A stretch of DNA of 64,000 nucleotides. It comes from Amanita rubescens (taxonomy: Eukaryota > Basidiomycota > Agaricomycetes > Agaricales > Amanitaceae). A program made the position numbers and the translations under genes. The notes beneath the pieces were generated by a model, which was not told the DNA's origin, searched no databases, and saw only the letters and a list, made by a program, of their open reading frames with translations. Below, in pieces: positions 23,559-35,500 of the stretch. Within the stretch, counting starts at the first letter, position 1, and the number at the start of each line of letters is the position of its first letter. The DNA lies in the NCBI GenBank assembly GCA_015039365.1, contig WION01000013.1, positions 310,001 through 374,000 of the forward strand. Reading direction: 5' to 3'.

Positions 23559-23884
23559 TGTAACGTATCGATTCCGGCTATGCTGGAATCGATACCGAAA
23601 CCCTTCCGACATCTGGACTCAGACCTCCGACACCTCGGACCCCAACCTCGGCATCGGAAGCGTATCGGACCGAGTAGCACACGTAGTACATGAGGCACAG
23701 AGTACATATAATGTCGTAGTTTAGTTTGTTATACATCTTCTTCTCCCCCGCACTTCGCATCTACGTTCCGAGAGTCAACGAGTGCGACCGAGCTCGGACG
23801 AGCACCTTTCGGTGCTGCCGAACTCGCCGGCCGCATCGCATCTCGGAGGCTGCACCCCAAGTCAGCCTCACTTGCGTTGTTTCA
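23559..23884 (+). repeat. 5' LTR of the nested non-coding element
   Basis: 326 bp, apparently identical to 25401-25726. Contains CATCTTCTTCTCCCCC and an internal palindrome ATCGATTCC...GGAATCGAT near its start. Confidence 0.9.
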
Positions 23885-25400
23885 ACTGGAGCCCACCGCT
23901 CGGTCCAGCTTCGATCGCACTCAACCACGCTCATTTTCATTCACACACGGCCCCGGAGGCCTCATTCTATTTGGACGGCCCATCCGCTCATTCCCAGCTT
24001 GGATACGTCTCCTGGTTACCGCCAAACGCGCCGTCTCTGCATCCCAGCCCACCGAGACACACGCAGCGCCAGTGCTACCTGCCATCCGTCCCAACAGCTC
24101 TGATCCCTGGCCTACATTCCACCTCAGGCACTCGCACCCTGCTGCAGCTTTATCGGAGCCCATCACAGCCTATCACAGCCCATCTGCACAGACCGCCTTG
24201 CAGCACGTGCCCGCCTCGTGCACCACCTCATGCACCACCTCTGCACCGCCATTGCCTGATGTCTACAGCCTGATGAAGCACCATCGGAGCCCATCAGCCG
24301 CCGTCGTACCCCATTGGATCCCACCGAGCACCGTCTGTCGCCACCACAGCCCATCGGCCCTATCTGCAGCCTGCCACGACCTTATCGGATCCCGACGGAA
24401 CCCATTAGCTGTCATCGCATACCATCCACAGCCACTGGCTCATAGCACGCCTCGCATAGTGCCCAGGCCTTTCATACCAGCCCCACCTCAGCCGTATCTT
24501 GACCAATCATATTCCAGCCGCCCGTATACCATTTATTCCACGCCAATCGACCCGTCGTCATTCGCTTCCCTTTCATCAACACGTGTAGACCACGCCGTTC
24601 CCTCCTTTCATCTCTCGCACTCGCCACAGCCGCCATCACCACGTCCTACGTCTCTCGGACTCCACCGGCACCCTCACACGCTCCGGCGCCATCCCAACTA
24701 CGAACGCGAGTCGACCTTCTTTTTTTAGCCTTTTTTTCTTTTCTCCCCAGGATAGGTATACGGCGTAGCCGTATTCGTTCAAATGGCCGGCTTCCATACT
24801 CAACGGACCCTCGACATCGCCTCTCATCACCACCGGCATCGCCTCTGCACAGAACCCCTCGACCCGAAGACTATTCGGAGTGTGGGGGACGTTGGACAGA
24901 ACTTGGACACGGATAACAGTACGCACAGACGCAGGCTCACCTTAGGACCCTTTTACGCACGCATAGCACCGCCGAAGCCGCTGATTGATTTACTGGAGCG
25001 CAAGGTACACCCCTCACCGAGCGGGGGTGGCCGGAAATGTGGGATGCGCACCCACACCTGATTTTATTTCTACTGCCAACGATGAACACCGCGACCACGC
25101 CATCTGCTACCCCGCACCCTTGACACGCCCTCCCCTACACTCTGACAGCATCCGCATTGCACTGACCACTGCCGACAATTCCGAGACCACTGATGATCAC
25201 CGAGCCCTACCGACACTGCCGACTCCTTTATTCGCAACTACCTACGCACAATCGGAACCTGCCAACACTCGTCTACACCTCACCTCCGACGTTCCACCCT
25301 TCCTCGCTGACACTTCTCTCACCTCCGACGTTCCATCTTGGTCATCCACCGACGCGACGCAGGTTGACGAGGACGTCAACTTTTAAAAGTCCCCAGCGGA

Positions 25401-25726
25401 TGTAACGTATCGATTCCGGCTATGCTGGAATCGATACCGAAACCCTTCCGACATCTGGACTCAGACCTCCGACACCTCGGACCCCAACCTCGGCATCGGA
25501 AGCGTATCGGACCGAGTAGCACACGTAGTACATGAGGCACAGAGTACATATAATGTCGTAGTTTAGTTTGTTATACATCTTCTTCTCCCCCGCACTTCGC
25601 ATCTACGTTCCGAGAGTCAACGAGTGCGACCGAGCTCGGACGAGCACCTTTCGGTGCTGCCGAACTCGCCGGCCGCATCGCATCTCGGAGGCTGCACCCC
25701 AAGTCAGCCTCACTTGCGTTGTTTCA
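25401..25726 (+). repeat. 3' LTR of the nested non-coding element
   Basis: 326 bp, same as the 5' LTR. Preceded by AAAAGTCCCCAGCGGA, a modest purine-rich tract. Confidence 0.9.
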
Positions 25727-25805
25727 CCGATGCTTTCTGTGCAGGAGTTGGGTGAAAGGAATGACCGACGGACTGACCTAAGAGCCCCTCGCGGTGGGCT
25801 CCAGT

Positions 25806-26202
25806 TGAAACGATCAGAAGAAGGCCGATGCGGAAGTGCGTTCGGCCAAAGGGGCTTCGGAGGTCAGTCCTGGGGGTGCCTCGGAGGCAGAGAGGGTGCC
25901 GAATGCGAAGGTGAACGAGTGGAAGGTGTCCGAAGCACCGAGGAACGAAGGGAACGAAAGGAATCGAACTCGGAGCAGTAATGGGGTGATAATTCGCTCC
26001 CTACAACTACGTACACAATGGTATATATACTACGGAGGCACGAGGTGACCATGTGATGAATCCTGCACCAAGTCCGAGGCCTGTGCATGCGTCCGAACAC
26101 AAACGATCATCCTCCGGGGTCGAGTATAGGCTCGGAGTGCTTCGGGAAGCTTCGGAAGGTTTCGGAGATCGGTTCCAACGTAGCCGGAATCAGCTCGTTA
26201 CA
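25806..26202 (-). repeat. 5' LTR of the gag-only element
   Basis: 397 bp. On the minus strand it is followed by AC and then the primer-binding site TGGAGCCCACCGC. Confidence 0.9.
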
Positions 26203-26435
26203 CCGGCTCGGGCTTGAAGCCTTAAGCCCGCCCAAGCCCGCCCTGATAAGCCCGGCCAAAGCCGGGCCACGTGGTGGGCTTTTCGGGGCTCATGGCTTGG
26301 GCTTCAATGTTCATAAGCCCTGAGCCCGAGCTCAAGCCCGGGCTTTTGATGGGGCAGAGTGATGATTACAGTGATGTATGATAGTCGTTAATAGTGTAAA
26401 AACATCTTTTTTCGTTGATCACACCAAGTCTCAAG

Positions 26436-29400
26436 ATGGCTTCTTCTCGGCCAGGCAGAACGCGGAATCCCACGACGAAGGCTTCTGCCGATGTCAACGG
26501 AGACTTCACGAGCCTCCTTCCATTTCAGCAACGTCAAGCTCTTGAGGCAGCTGCAGCTCGAAAAGCTGCTGAACAAGCGGCTATTGATTCCTCTGCAAGT
26601 CCTCAGCCACCACACAATCCTGATAACCTAATCCCAACCCCGGGCCTCGGGTCTCTTTCAACATCGCGATCTTCATCAAACCACCCAACGCCGAGCCCAA
26701 GCGCCATATCCGATAATGAAGAAATTCGCTCTGGAGGCGACGAGGCATCTGATGCGACAAGAAAGACTCAGAAAAGGAAAAGATCGCGGGTAGATCTAGG
26801 TGAGTTACATACGTCTAATCGTCATTCTTATGAATTCAAGTTCCCGCAGATCTTTCAGAAGAAGCCATTGATGATGACAGAATGCACGCAGACGTTCACG
26901 TTATGGATATCGATGATTCCGAGACTGACAAACCAAAGGAGAAGCGAGACGCTACTGCCGACATCAAATACTTTTTTAAACCGATGCCCCATGTCCCTGG
27001 CGGCTCCAAATCTGGACGATCTCGCTGTGAATCTTGCTAGTGAGTTTTATCTTTATCATATTCTCACCGATCTCAACTCTATTCAGCGCCGGTGACGGTG
27101 GACATCCAAAGAAGACCAAAGAATTAGTGAGCGACACCACAACACTTCGACGGCATATGCAGGCGGCCCACACTGTAAGATCCTTCATGCGCCTTTCATT
27201 CCCATCTGATCTACTATTCATTGCAGTCATTCTATCGACGATGGTGCAAAAACAACGATTTTAAGTCAATGTTACCAGATGATACAAAAGCACGACGCGC
27301 TGCTCTACTGGAAGATCAAACTCTTCGCCAGACCGAGGTTGATGAACATTTCACCACACTGAAACCCGAGGACAAGCCTCAGCCATACAGTGACAAGCTG
27401 TTTGAGGAGGTCGCAATTCGATGGTTGATTGAGACGGACCAGGTACGTTCATCGTATAATTGAATGAATTGATATTAGTAACATCGCATACTAGCCTTTA
27501 CAGGCATTTGAACACCCCACGTACCGGGAAATGATCGAAATCGCAGCTCGTGCACCACGCGGGGTGAACATTCCTGGCAGAAAACGAACTCGTGCTGTGA
27601 TTATCAAGACATTCAAAGACCAAATGAAGGCTCTCGGTGAACGGTTGAATAACGTATGTACTATTTTTACGTCCATCATGGCTTGCAGTTTCTTACCTAT
27701 TTATCATAGCCCAAACTCGTCTCCGGTGAAATCAGTATCACCTGCGACGCATGGCAGGCATCAAATGCGGATGCCTATTTTGCTGTAACGGGGCATTGGA
27801 TCGAAGAACAAATGCCGGGGATCTGGAAGTCTCGCCACGCCCTCTTTGGCTTCGTTCAAATGAATACTTCCCATAACGGCACTCGCCTCGGTCAAGCACT
27901 TTACAAGGTCTGTAACCGACTCAAAGTTGTACATAAAGTATGTTTATTCGATCGTTTAAGTTATTTCTGTAACACTTTTGATTTAGATAGGTCATATCAC
28001 TTGCGACAATGCATCTAATAACGACACAATGCTCTCTGAGTTTGCAAATCGGTACCAAAAGAAGACTGGGAACCAGTTTAGCACTAAGAGACATCACATC
28101 CGGTAAGTAGTAATGCTCTGTAACCATTTTCTATACTTTAATTAAGTGTTGTCCAGATGCCTCGCACACATCATCAACCTCGCCACCCAAGCTCTCATTT
28201 CCAAACGCAGCCAATCCAAGTTCTATGACCCTGAAGCACCAGATGACCATATTCCGGATGTCTCTGCACCTCATCGTGATGAAGTAGGATTGGTCCGTGC
28301 AATCTGCATAAAGGTACATGTTTCAGAAGTCTTTCTCTTATATCAGGCATTGCTCATTTAATTCTAGGCTCGATCATCATCTCAACGCAAGGAGCTCTTC
28401 AGGGAGATTCAGAAGCGCAAGGGTCTTGACCCTCTCCAACTTCTTATCGATATGAAGGTTCGATGGGGTTCTACATATGCAATGCTCAATCGTGCTGATG
28501 TTCGAAAGGAGGTAAGGATTAATTTATATTAGCCTGCTAGTCAAAATCATTCATATGATCATGTACTAGGTAATCAACACTTTTGTGTATGAACTTGGAT
28601 TAAAGGAGAATGACTTTGAGAAACGGAAGAAGATTGATGCCTTGAAACTGAGTGATGCTGAGTGGGATCGAGTTAAAGATTTCTGCAATCTCTTAGCAGT
28701 TCGTGTTCCTTTCTTTCTTATCTCAAGTGTTACAGCTGATATCTATAATCTATTCTTATTTAGCATGCTGATAAGGCACAACAGGCCTTCTCATCAGTGA
28801 CAGCCCCTTCTCTACACAATGCCCTTCCAGCCATTGAGGCATTGTACAATGCATGGAACAGCAGGGCTTTGAAAGCAAAGTATACTCCCTTCATGGATGG
28901 GCTGCTTGCTGCATCTCAAAAGCTCAATGACTATTATGAGAAAACAGCTGAATCAGATGCTCACATATTTGCAATGGGTTTGTCATTTATCTCTGAGTGG
29001 AGCCACTAGTACTGAAACCTGTATCACTTAGTCTTGCATCCTGGCAAGAAGATGATGCATTTCAAGAAGTATTGGACATCAGTTGATGAGGGTGAGATAA
29101 CTTCAGTTCTAAAAAAGAAGGTAAACATTGTCAAGTGATTACCATTGCCATCTGTTGACCATTATCTATGTAGTTTGAAGAACGTTACAAGCAGATTCAC
29201 ACAAGTGTTGCTCCTGGTTCTGTACCATCCCTCTCTGGTAATCGCAGCAGGCTTGAGGGGCTGCTTCGTGACAATCTACATACTGATTCAGAAGAAGAGG
29301 ATGACCTGGACTCTTTTGCCTCTGATATTTCTGATCCCTGGATGGCTGAATTCAACCGATATCTGAAGACTGTTGAAGCCATTCCTGAGGACATGGATAC

Positions 29401-29814
29401 AGTTTCATGGTGGGGGGTAAGTCCAATTCATGACTTGAATTTGTGGTCCTTTTACTGAAATGTGTGATTGGAAAGCTCAATGCACCTCGCTACCCAACTT
29501 GGGCCTCACTTGCAAGGGATTATCTTGCTGTCATGGCATCTTCTGTGTCAAGTGAGCGAGCTTTTTCCTCTGCTGGAATAACCATCAGCAAGCGCCGCAA
29601 TCGGTTGAATGGTGATATTGTAGAAGCATTACAGTGTATGAAGATGGTTTATCGAGGTGATTTATTATTCCGTGAAGTGTCTCTGACAAAAGAGCTTGAA
29701 AAAGACTTGGAGGACTTGGAGCCTTATGTCCCTGGGCAGGAAGATGACTGGGAGGACATGGATAGTGGTGAAGAATTTTCATGGGACTCTCTTGTAGATG
29801 ATTGTGAAGATTAA
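26436..29814 (+). CDS. hAT-family transposase
   Basis: DDE transposase of the hAT superfamily, spliced from ~12 exons. Start MASSRPGRTRNPTTKASADV; a disordered acidic region; a BED-type zinc finger suggested by RSRCESC then TTTLRRHMQAAHT; then the RNase H-like core: ISITCDAWQASNADAYFAVT (first Asp), GHITCDNASNNDTML (second Asp), IRCLAHIINLATQAL (CxxH of the insertion domain), DMKVRWGSTYAML (conserved Trp), and at the C-terminus YLAVMASSVSSERAFSSAG (catalytic Glu) with ISKRRNRLNGDIVEALQCM, the dimerisation block. All catalytic residues are present and I saw no frame break. It ends in an acidic tail with TAA at 29812-29814. Probably active or recently active. Confidence 0.9.
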
Positions 29815-30032
29815 GCCTGGATAGTATACTTTCTTCACTGAAATTCTTCGTGTCTTGCAACTGCTGCTGTGACTTGTCACTTCAGTGACTCAAGCCCGGG
29901 CTAAGCCCAAGCCAAGCCCAGCCAAGCCCAGGCCCTATAGCCTGGCTTGGGCTTGTGTTTTGGGAAGCCCAAGCCCTTGAAAGCCAAGCCCAAGCCCAGG
30001 CTTTGAGCCCAAGCCAAGCCTGCACATCACTA

Positions 30033-30380
30033 GTAAAGACCGAGTCACTGGTGTAGTCAAAATCTGCAGGAATCGCTGCAGGCACTTGGGGAGCCATCGC
30101 AACCTGTGCACATCCAACATTATTAATTATTAATTAGCATTATAAAACAAAGGGCAACCAGGCTTACATTTGCAGTAATGAAATATTTTTTGACCTCATC
30201 GTTTGGAAAGGTCTTTCCATCTTCATTGTAAAAGGAAAGAGCAGCGATGGTGTCAAATCCAGCCCCAAACCACAGGTGGGCATCGAAAGTTATAGTCCGG
30301 GTTTTTTTAGGATTAATGGTGCGAGCAGCCTCAAAGACCGATATCCCTGAGATGACAACAGAAGAGCCAGTGAACGACAT
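30033..30380 (-). pseudogene. OB-fold-like protein, 5' half (split by hAT)
   Basis: ATG at 30380: MSFTGSSVVISGISVFEAAR, TITFDAHLWFGAGFDTIAAL, FYNEDGKTFPNDEVKKYFIT. An intron (~30167-30103) leads to VAMAPQVPAAIPADFDYTSD and SVFT, where the hAT interrupts. The remaining coding part is at 20762-21390. A TATA-like box (TATATAAA on the minus strand, ~30486-30493) lies about 105 bp upstream of the start. Confidence 0.6.
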
Positions 30381-31176
30381 GACGATCAAAAAGAAAGTAA
30401 TGGTAAGCGATAGAAGGAAAGATCAGAGGTAGTGAAGAATGGATGGCAAAGAAGAAGATGCAGCAAGAGTCGCTTTCCTGGGGTTTATATAGGTCTAGAG
30501 TCAGGCTTTCGTGTGTCCATCAGCGAAGGTTTGCTGGTGGTGGTGACATCACCAAACTCGAGCCATGAGCCCAATGATGTCATTTGGACACGATGATGCC
30601 ATTGTATGATGCCATTGTATGATGTCATATGATGTCATAGGGTCCACAAAGCTCGTTGCTGCCACTTAGTTGGAATGATTTAGCTGGAGCGATCGAGACA
30701 TTCCCATACGCGGCGAGGGTCCGGAGCCCAAAAGGGGAAGGTCGGCGCTGACGGCACGTGCACCTTCCTCATTTGGTTTGAGCCAGGGTCCCCTCCTTCC
30801 TCGTTTAGTTCAGGCCGTTCCTGGGGGACAAAGAGAGCGTAAAGAGAGCTAAAGAGAGCATAAAGAGAGAGAGCGTTCCTAACCGACGCTCGCTCGAGAC
30901 TATATACGTTGCTCAATGTTTATATTTATTAAAAATGACTACTGGTTACTACTAGCTACTCAGAGTATGTACGATTGTCGGATTAGGTGCGACTATGAAT
31001 TATTTACGAAATGAATTTACGGCTTGTGGTTGGATTAGGGGGAGGCAGCTGTTATTATGATTATGGATAGTAGTTTGTTTCTGAGTTCAAGACAGCTTCG
31101 ATGGACGGAAAGGGTAATTAGTAGTGAATACGCACATAGAATAACGTTTGATAGCGAATGATACCGTCGAGTTCAA
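30381..31176. other. Intergenic region inside the Helitron
   Basis: About 800 bp. It holds the promoter of the OB-fold gene, a short GATGTCAT/ATGATGCCAT repeat (~30,570-30,640) and a GAGAGC/TAAAGAGA microsatellite (~30,830-30,880). I see no gene. Confidence 0.5.
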
Positions 31177-33640
31177 CTAGTAGGGTGCGGGATTACGGCG
31201 GGAAGCCCTCCGAGTCGTTCGTACTGGCCCAGGCTGCCCAGCAGCATCGACTTGGCTGTCTCGTTCCTCGGGCGTTCCATTGCAGCTCGTGCGACGCCTG
31301 TGGTGACGCTTGCGAATAGCGTTGAGGAGATCCTTGACGTTACCGGCCATTGGGTAGTCCTGGAGGAATGCATCCTTATCGGAGTTGTACCTTATATCTA
31401 TGTAAACGCCGTGTCAGCAGTGTATAGTACTAAGATTGCTCACCTCGCGTACTCCTCAGCAATGGTCTTCCTCTGCGACCGCTTCGCAGCAAAATACGAT
31501 GCCATCGCACCCTGATACCAATCCGGCTTCCATGACTTGAGGGGCGCAATACCGCGGGAGGCAGCCACATCCCATTGATGCACTGCCTGCATCCAAGCAT
31601 CCGGTCCCTTTCCAAGGTCGTCGATTCGTAGGTCAGGGATTGGCGGTACAACACGATGTTCCTGTCGCTTGGTACCTCCTCCAATGGTACAAGGTTGACT
31701 GACATTCTGCCGTTGGTCCAGAATAGTAGAAAATCGAGGCAGAATCTGACGCGGTACAGACGGCATGTTGGATGAGTTGGCAAGCGGATGAGTGGGTGTA
31801 AGATGATCAAGTTGATGATGATCGAGGTACACCGGAAGGGCGGCGGGTACTGCAGGGACGGGCAGGCCATTACAGAAAGAAGGGGCGGCAGCAACTATTG
31901 ATGAGATCGAAGATGAGATGGACTCGGTGATGTCCTGCTTGATGGTCATGTGAAGTGCATGCAGTCCGGTGCGAAATTCCTCCGTTGTCACTGGCCTGGC
32001 CAGCTTATGCTCGCCAGCTAGACTCCCATCGGCTTCAGACTGAATTGGACACAATGCATTACTGTGGGTGTTTTCCTCGTTCTGAACAGAATCTACCAGA
32101 TAGCGTATCAACGTATCAATCTGTGAGCACGCGTGTCAGATTTTTGAATCTCGATTAACAATAGTGCAGCACTCACGCCTTCCTTTTTCGCCCAGCCTCC
32201 CCACCAGCGGATTCGGTTCAATGCCCAGCGCTGTCCGAGGGGTGCGCACATGAACCGATACTGAGCTCCGCCTCGGCGAAATGAATGTGTTGTGAATCTC
32301 CCGGACAACCCAGCCTTCGCCTGGAACTCGTCAATGTACTCCTGGACTGTATCATAGGATAGCTCCTGATTAGGGTAGATAACCCCATTGGAGCCAAAGG
32401 TCGGGAAGATGAATTCGTTTTGGGAGTCGGTAAGCTTTCGAGACAGCAGTTTCTCTTCGAGAAACCACTTCCAGCGTTGGAGGTGCGTGTACATGTCCGC
32501 AGCGCTAACATCTTGCTTATAGATCTCATATATTTGACCTGTTATGGAGGATTGATCAAGATCTGCACCTCGCACAGCAGGGCTCAAACTCACCTTGCAA
32601 CGGCCCATCGTAAGAATCCATCTGTTTCTGCCATCCCTTCCTATGCAACAGTCGAACTCGAAAGTAAGGGAAGAAATGTGGGGGAGGGCCTACGCAGCCC
32701 ATTTCCAGATCTGCCGTTTGTATACTGCACAGCTCAGAGTTCCTGAGCGGCCATGTCAGATAAAGTTGATAGTAGTATTGGTAAGCATCGGCGAATAATA
32801 AGGGTTTACGAAGGTGACGTACCTGGTCCACAGTGTAAATGCCGATGAGAGGAACGCTCTCATCAAGGTATGCTTGATCACCTCAAATGTGATGTCCTTT
32901 TTATCTAGCTTCTCAAGACTCGTCGAAGGAACGATCTTCTCGGACCAGTCCATCATTTGGGTCAGGTCTTCAATCCGGATCGCTCGTGCATGGTTCCGCA
33001 GTGCCTTCCCGCCTTCCATGCCATTCTTGTTCTTGATCCGTTTGAGCAGTGCCTTCACATCTCTTGCACGCGCCGGGCAGCCCCTGACTGTATTACGCGC
33101 TTTGTCATATTGGTAACCTCCTGCATATTCTTCGCCATCCCTGATTTACCACATTCAATTTAAGGTTAACTAGTGGCTCAGGGAAAGAGGCCGCACTCAC
33201 ATGTTATCCCAGTAATCACAGAACGCGGCATGTATTCGCTCGGCCGTGCTTGGGCCACATCCGTCCAAACCAAGGCATTTGTGCACCAAGAACAGCTCAA
33301 GGGCTGTTGCCGAGAGTCCATTCGGAGGCTTTTCGAAAGCCTTCTCCAACAAGTTCGTATCAATTTCATCCTTCTCCTGGGACTCGCCCTTTTCACGCCG
33401 CGCTTTTACTGTTAGCGCGAGGAACTCCTTGCCCTTGGTAATGTAGCTGTCGTAAGCAGCCACAGTTCTTGCAGCCTTCCCGTACGTTTTCCGGCTCTGC
33501 TGATTGAGTTCTTGCAGTTCAGTGAGGCTGAGAGTCGGTGACGAGTCAGAAGTGGATGGTGGCTGGGGCTGGCCCTTCTTTGCTTTAACTGAACGGCTGG
33601 CGCGAGTTGTGTGCGATGGTCCGGCCATCTTTGAACACAT
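31177..33640 (-). CDS. Crypton-type tyrosine recombinase with GCR1_C-like domain
   Basis: Start MCSKMAGPSHTTRASRSVKA at 33640. The N-terminal part (TYGKAARTVAAYDSYITKG, ATALELFLVHKCLGLDG) looks like a SAM-like core-binding domain; KVRHLRKPLLFADAYQ and TWPLRNSELCSIQTADLE hold the likely first catalytic Arg; SYDTVQEYIDEFQ, FTTHSFRRGGAQYRFM (HxxR), RIRWWGGWAKKEG, and TLIRYL (Tyr nucleophile) follow. The C-terminal exons read GPDAWMQAVHQWDVAASRG, APLKSWKPDWYQGAMASYF and YNSDKDAFLQDYP, which resembles the GCR1_C DNA-binding domain of Cryptons. Stop TAG 31177-31179. All catalytic motifs are visible, so it may be functional. It could be a separate Crypton that landed in the Helitron, or cargo; I found no clear element ends. 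Confidence 0.72.
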
Positions 33641-33783
33641 TGGGGAAGAAAGAGTGGGAACCTTGGTAGTCGTCTCACCATTTCAATAATCCAATTTACT
33701 ACTGTTCCAGTTTTGTTTTCAAATTCCGGCATAGTACTCAAGTACCCTGGTACAATGGTGATAGCTAGATAGTCTCTATACCA

Positions 33784-35014
33784 CTACTCAAGTAGGTATT
33801 CTGCGCAATCTATTGTGTACATTTCGAAGTCCCCATTATCTCCATCTGTACCATCTGCTGAAGGCTCGCTTGAGCCGCAGTGTCCCATATCCACCTCACG
33901 CAGGATGGGGAAAAGCAGCTGGGATTTGGGAAACATCAGCTATTCAATAAAACAAGATGTAATGTTGTATTACATACCGGCCTGGAAGAAAATGACGACG
34001 GCCCGGGGATCTTATCCAGACGTTTGCTGATGCCGGGTAACTTCGCCAGTGAAACGATGGCACTTGGTAGTGATAACTCCTTCTCAGGCAGGGGCCCCGG
34101 TTCCAAGTCAGGCGTGGTTGGCTCCCGTACATTGAGTAGTTGTGATAATGTAGCGGCATGTAACGGACGTGTTGAGACTGTTAGGCGAAGCTTCCGGGTG
34201 CTTGACTCCTGGACCATGCCTGAGATGTCTATCACGATGGTAGCCACCAGCTCCACCAGCTCTTTGTCCTCCGGAAACACAATTGACTGTAGAGGAGTCA
34301 ATCAGTTCATCAGGCACTGATTACCTATGCAAGTGAAGCTTACCGTCAAAAGCAAGCGCATACAGGTGCCAGGCCACACATGGCGATCAAATTCTCGGGC
34401 AATATGGGCACATGTAGCCGATGAGAACAGGCGTTCACAGATATGGCCCATGCGTCCAAGATCCGGGGCACGTGGCACCCATAAAGAGGTGTCAGGGCCC
34501 AATTGCCCATTGGAGAGGGACGTGATGGGCCTGACAAAGTAAACAATGTCATCGGGAGAGGGGAAGGACGATTTGCTGACCGCTTGGGCAAGTACAATGT
34601 CTTGGCAGCCCAGGTGGTGGTTCGGGTCATCTGCCAACTCGCGCTGCAAGTTGCAGCGCCACGATTGCAAAAAATCTTGTAATTGTGGGAGCGATGACTG
34701 CTCCGCTGCTTGTAATAATCCAGCACCGAGATTGCTCTTGATGATTTGCAAGGCCGTCGCAAGTCCGCAACCATGCAAGCCGGGCTAAGGTAATTCATCA
34801 AATCTTCCTTCTCAAATGACCAAGACAGACGACCTACCCCATGTCCACCGCCGGTGTTGCCAACTAGTAGCGCTAACAAGATCCAGTTGCCACGGGAAAG
34901 CAACGGTCCCGGGCCTGGATCTGCCTCAGCTGTAGTGCTCATGGTATAGACCTTGACCATGTCGTCAGTTGAGTTGAGAAATTCCCTGGGTGTAAAATTA
35001 GTACATACTAACAT
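33784..35014 (-). pseudogene. XPG/PIN-like nuclease-family protein, 3' half (split by Ty3/gypsy)
   Basis: Downstream part of the gene whose 5' part is at 43512-44394. Reads DDMVKVYTMSTTAEADPGPG, LLSRGNWILLALLVGNTGG, then HGCGLATALQIIKSNLGAG (helix-turn-helix of the XPG family), LPQLQDFLQSWRCNLQREL, and a C-terminal alpha/beta region (SIVFPEDKELVELVATIVID). A last exon after an intron at ~33,976-33,925 ends in DCAEYLLE with TAG at 33784-33786. Where active members have GxYD or GDYD this protein has GNTGG, so metal-binding Asp is missing here. Confidence 0.6.
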
Positions 35015-35443
35015 TGTTACGTTTGTTCGTTCACTGATAAGTCAAGCTTATCAGGTACCGTAGGTTCCTCAAGGGAGTTCCGGCACTTAAGAACGTTCAA
35101 AGAATAAGAGTGTTATCGGATAAGTCCTCAAGGGAACTTTAGACGATAACGAGACAGATTTTGACTGTTAAAACTAGACTGAGGTCTAGTCGTATATTTG
35201 CGTGATTTATATAGTACAAAGTACATACGCAAATATGGTAAGTATATACATGTGATAATGAAAACGGTTACATGTGATAATGAAACGGTTAACATGTGAA
35301 AACGACATACATGTGATAAAAGTAATTGGCATATGATAAACGATGAATGTTCCGGAAGGAATGCATATGCAAATAATGACATAGGAGGAATGACATAGAT
35401 GATAAGATAAAAAAAAGATAGGTCATGACGTACGTTTGTAACA
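35015..35443 (-). repeat. 3' LTR of the Ty3/gypsy element
   Basis: 429 bp, TGTTACGTTTG to CGTTTGTAACA on the plus strand; no difference from the other LTR noticed. Confidence 0.93.
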
Positions 35444-35500
35444 TAGCCCTTCTCCTACATACGAAGTCCAATATTCGCCGAATATTGAATTTACTTGTGA

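Larger units (their letters stand above)
23559..25726 (+). mobile_element. Short non-coding LTR element nested in the gag-only element
   Basis: Two LTRs of 326 bp (23559-23884 and 25401-25726) that look identical, start TGTAACG and end GTTTCA, flanked by CCGA (23555-23558, 25727-25730). The primer-binding site TGGAGCCCACCGC follows the left LTR after two bases, the same site as in the enclosing element. The ~1.5 kb interior is rich in CCATCAGCC-like phrases and encodes nothing I recognise (a 283-codon frame is Ser/Pro/His-rich). It resembles a TRIM-type element; identical LTRs make it the youngest insertion in this stack. Confidence 0.88.
21405..26202 (-). mobile_element. Gag-only LTR retrotransposon (outer nested element)
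   Basis: Two 397-bp LTRs (21405-21801 and 25806-26202) starting TG and ending CA, differing at about two positions, flanked by the 4-bp direct repeat CCGG (21401-21404, 26203-26206). Read on the minus strand the 5' LTR is the right one, followed by the primer-binding site TGGAGCCCACCGC (~25791-25803). The only coding capacity I find is a Gag-like protein; there is no protease, RT or integrase. It therefore depends on another element for movement. It inserted 14 bp from the left end of the hAT. Confidence 0.88.
21391..30032 (+). mobile_element. Autonomous-looking hAT transposon, itself invaded by an LTR element
   Basis: Terminal inverted repeats TAGTGATGTGC (21391-21401) and GCACATCACTA (30022-30032), flanked by 8-bp duplications GTAAAGAC. 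Both subterminal regions (26203-26345 and 29885-30020) carry many copies of AAGCCCAAGCC/GGCTTGGGCTT, as hAT transposase-binding repeats do. The element without its 4.8 kb nested insertion is ~3.8 kb and encodes a full transposase on the plus strand. It sits in the coding sequence of the OB-fold gene. Confidence 0.92.

Noticed and set aside
23578..23760. 60-codon minus-strand frame repeated exactly at 25420-25602
   Set aside because: It lies inside the two identical 326-bp LTRs, antisense to the element; the duplication is that of the LTR, not of a gene.
23877..24728. 283-codon frame inside the nested non-coding LTR element
   Set aside because: Ser/Pro/His-rich, repetitive, no motif; overlapping frames of similar length; sits between LTRs with no gag or pol features.
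31430..31894. Alternative minus-strand frame of ~150 codons over the recombinase C-terminus
   Set aside because: It is a shadow of the GCR1_C-like coding frame, which continues logically from the catalytic exons.
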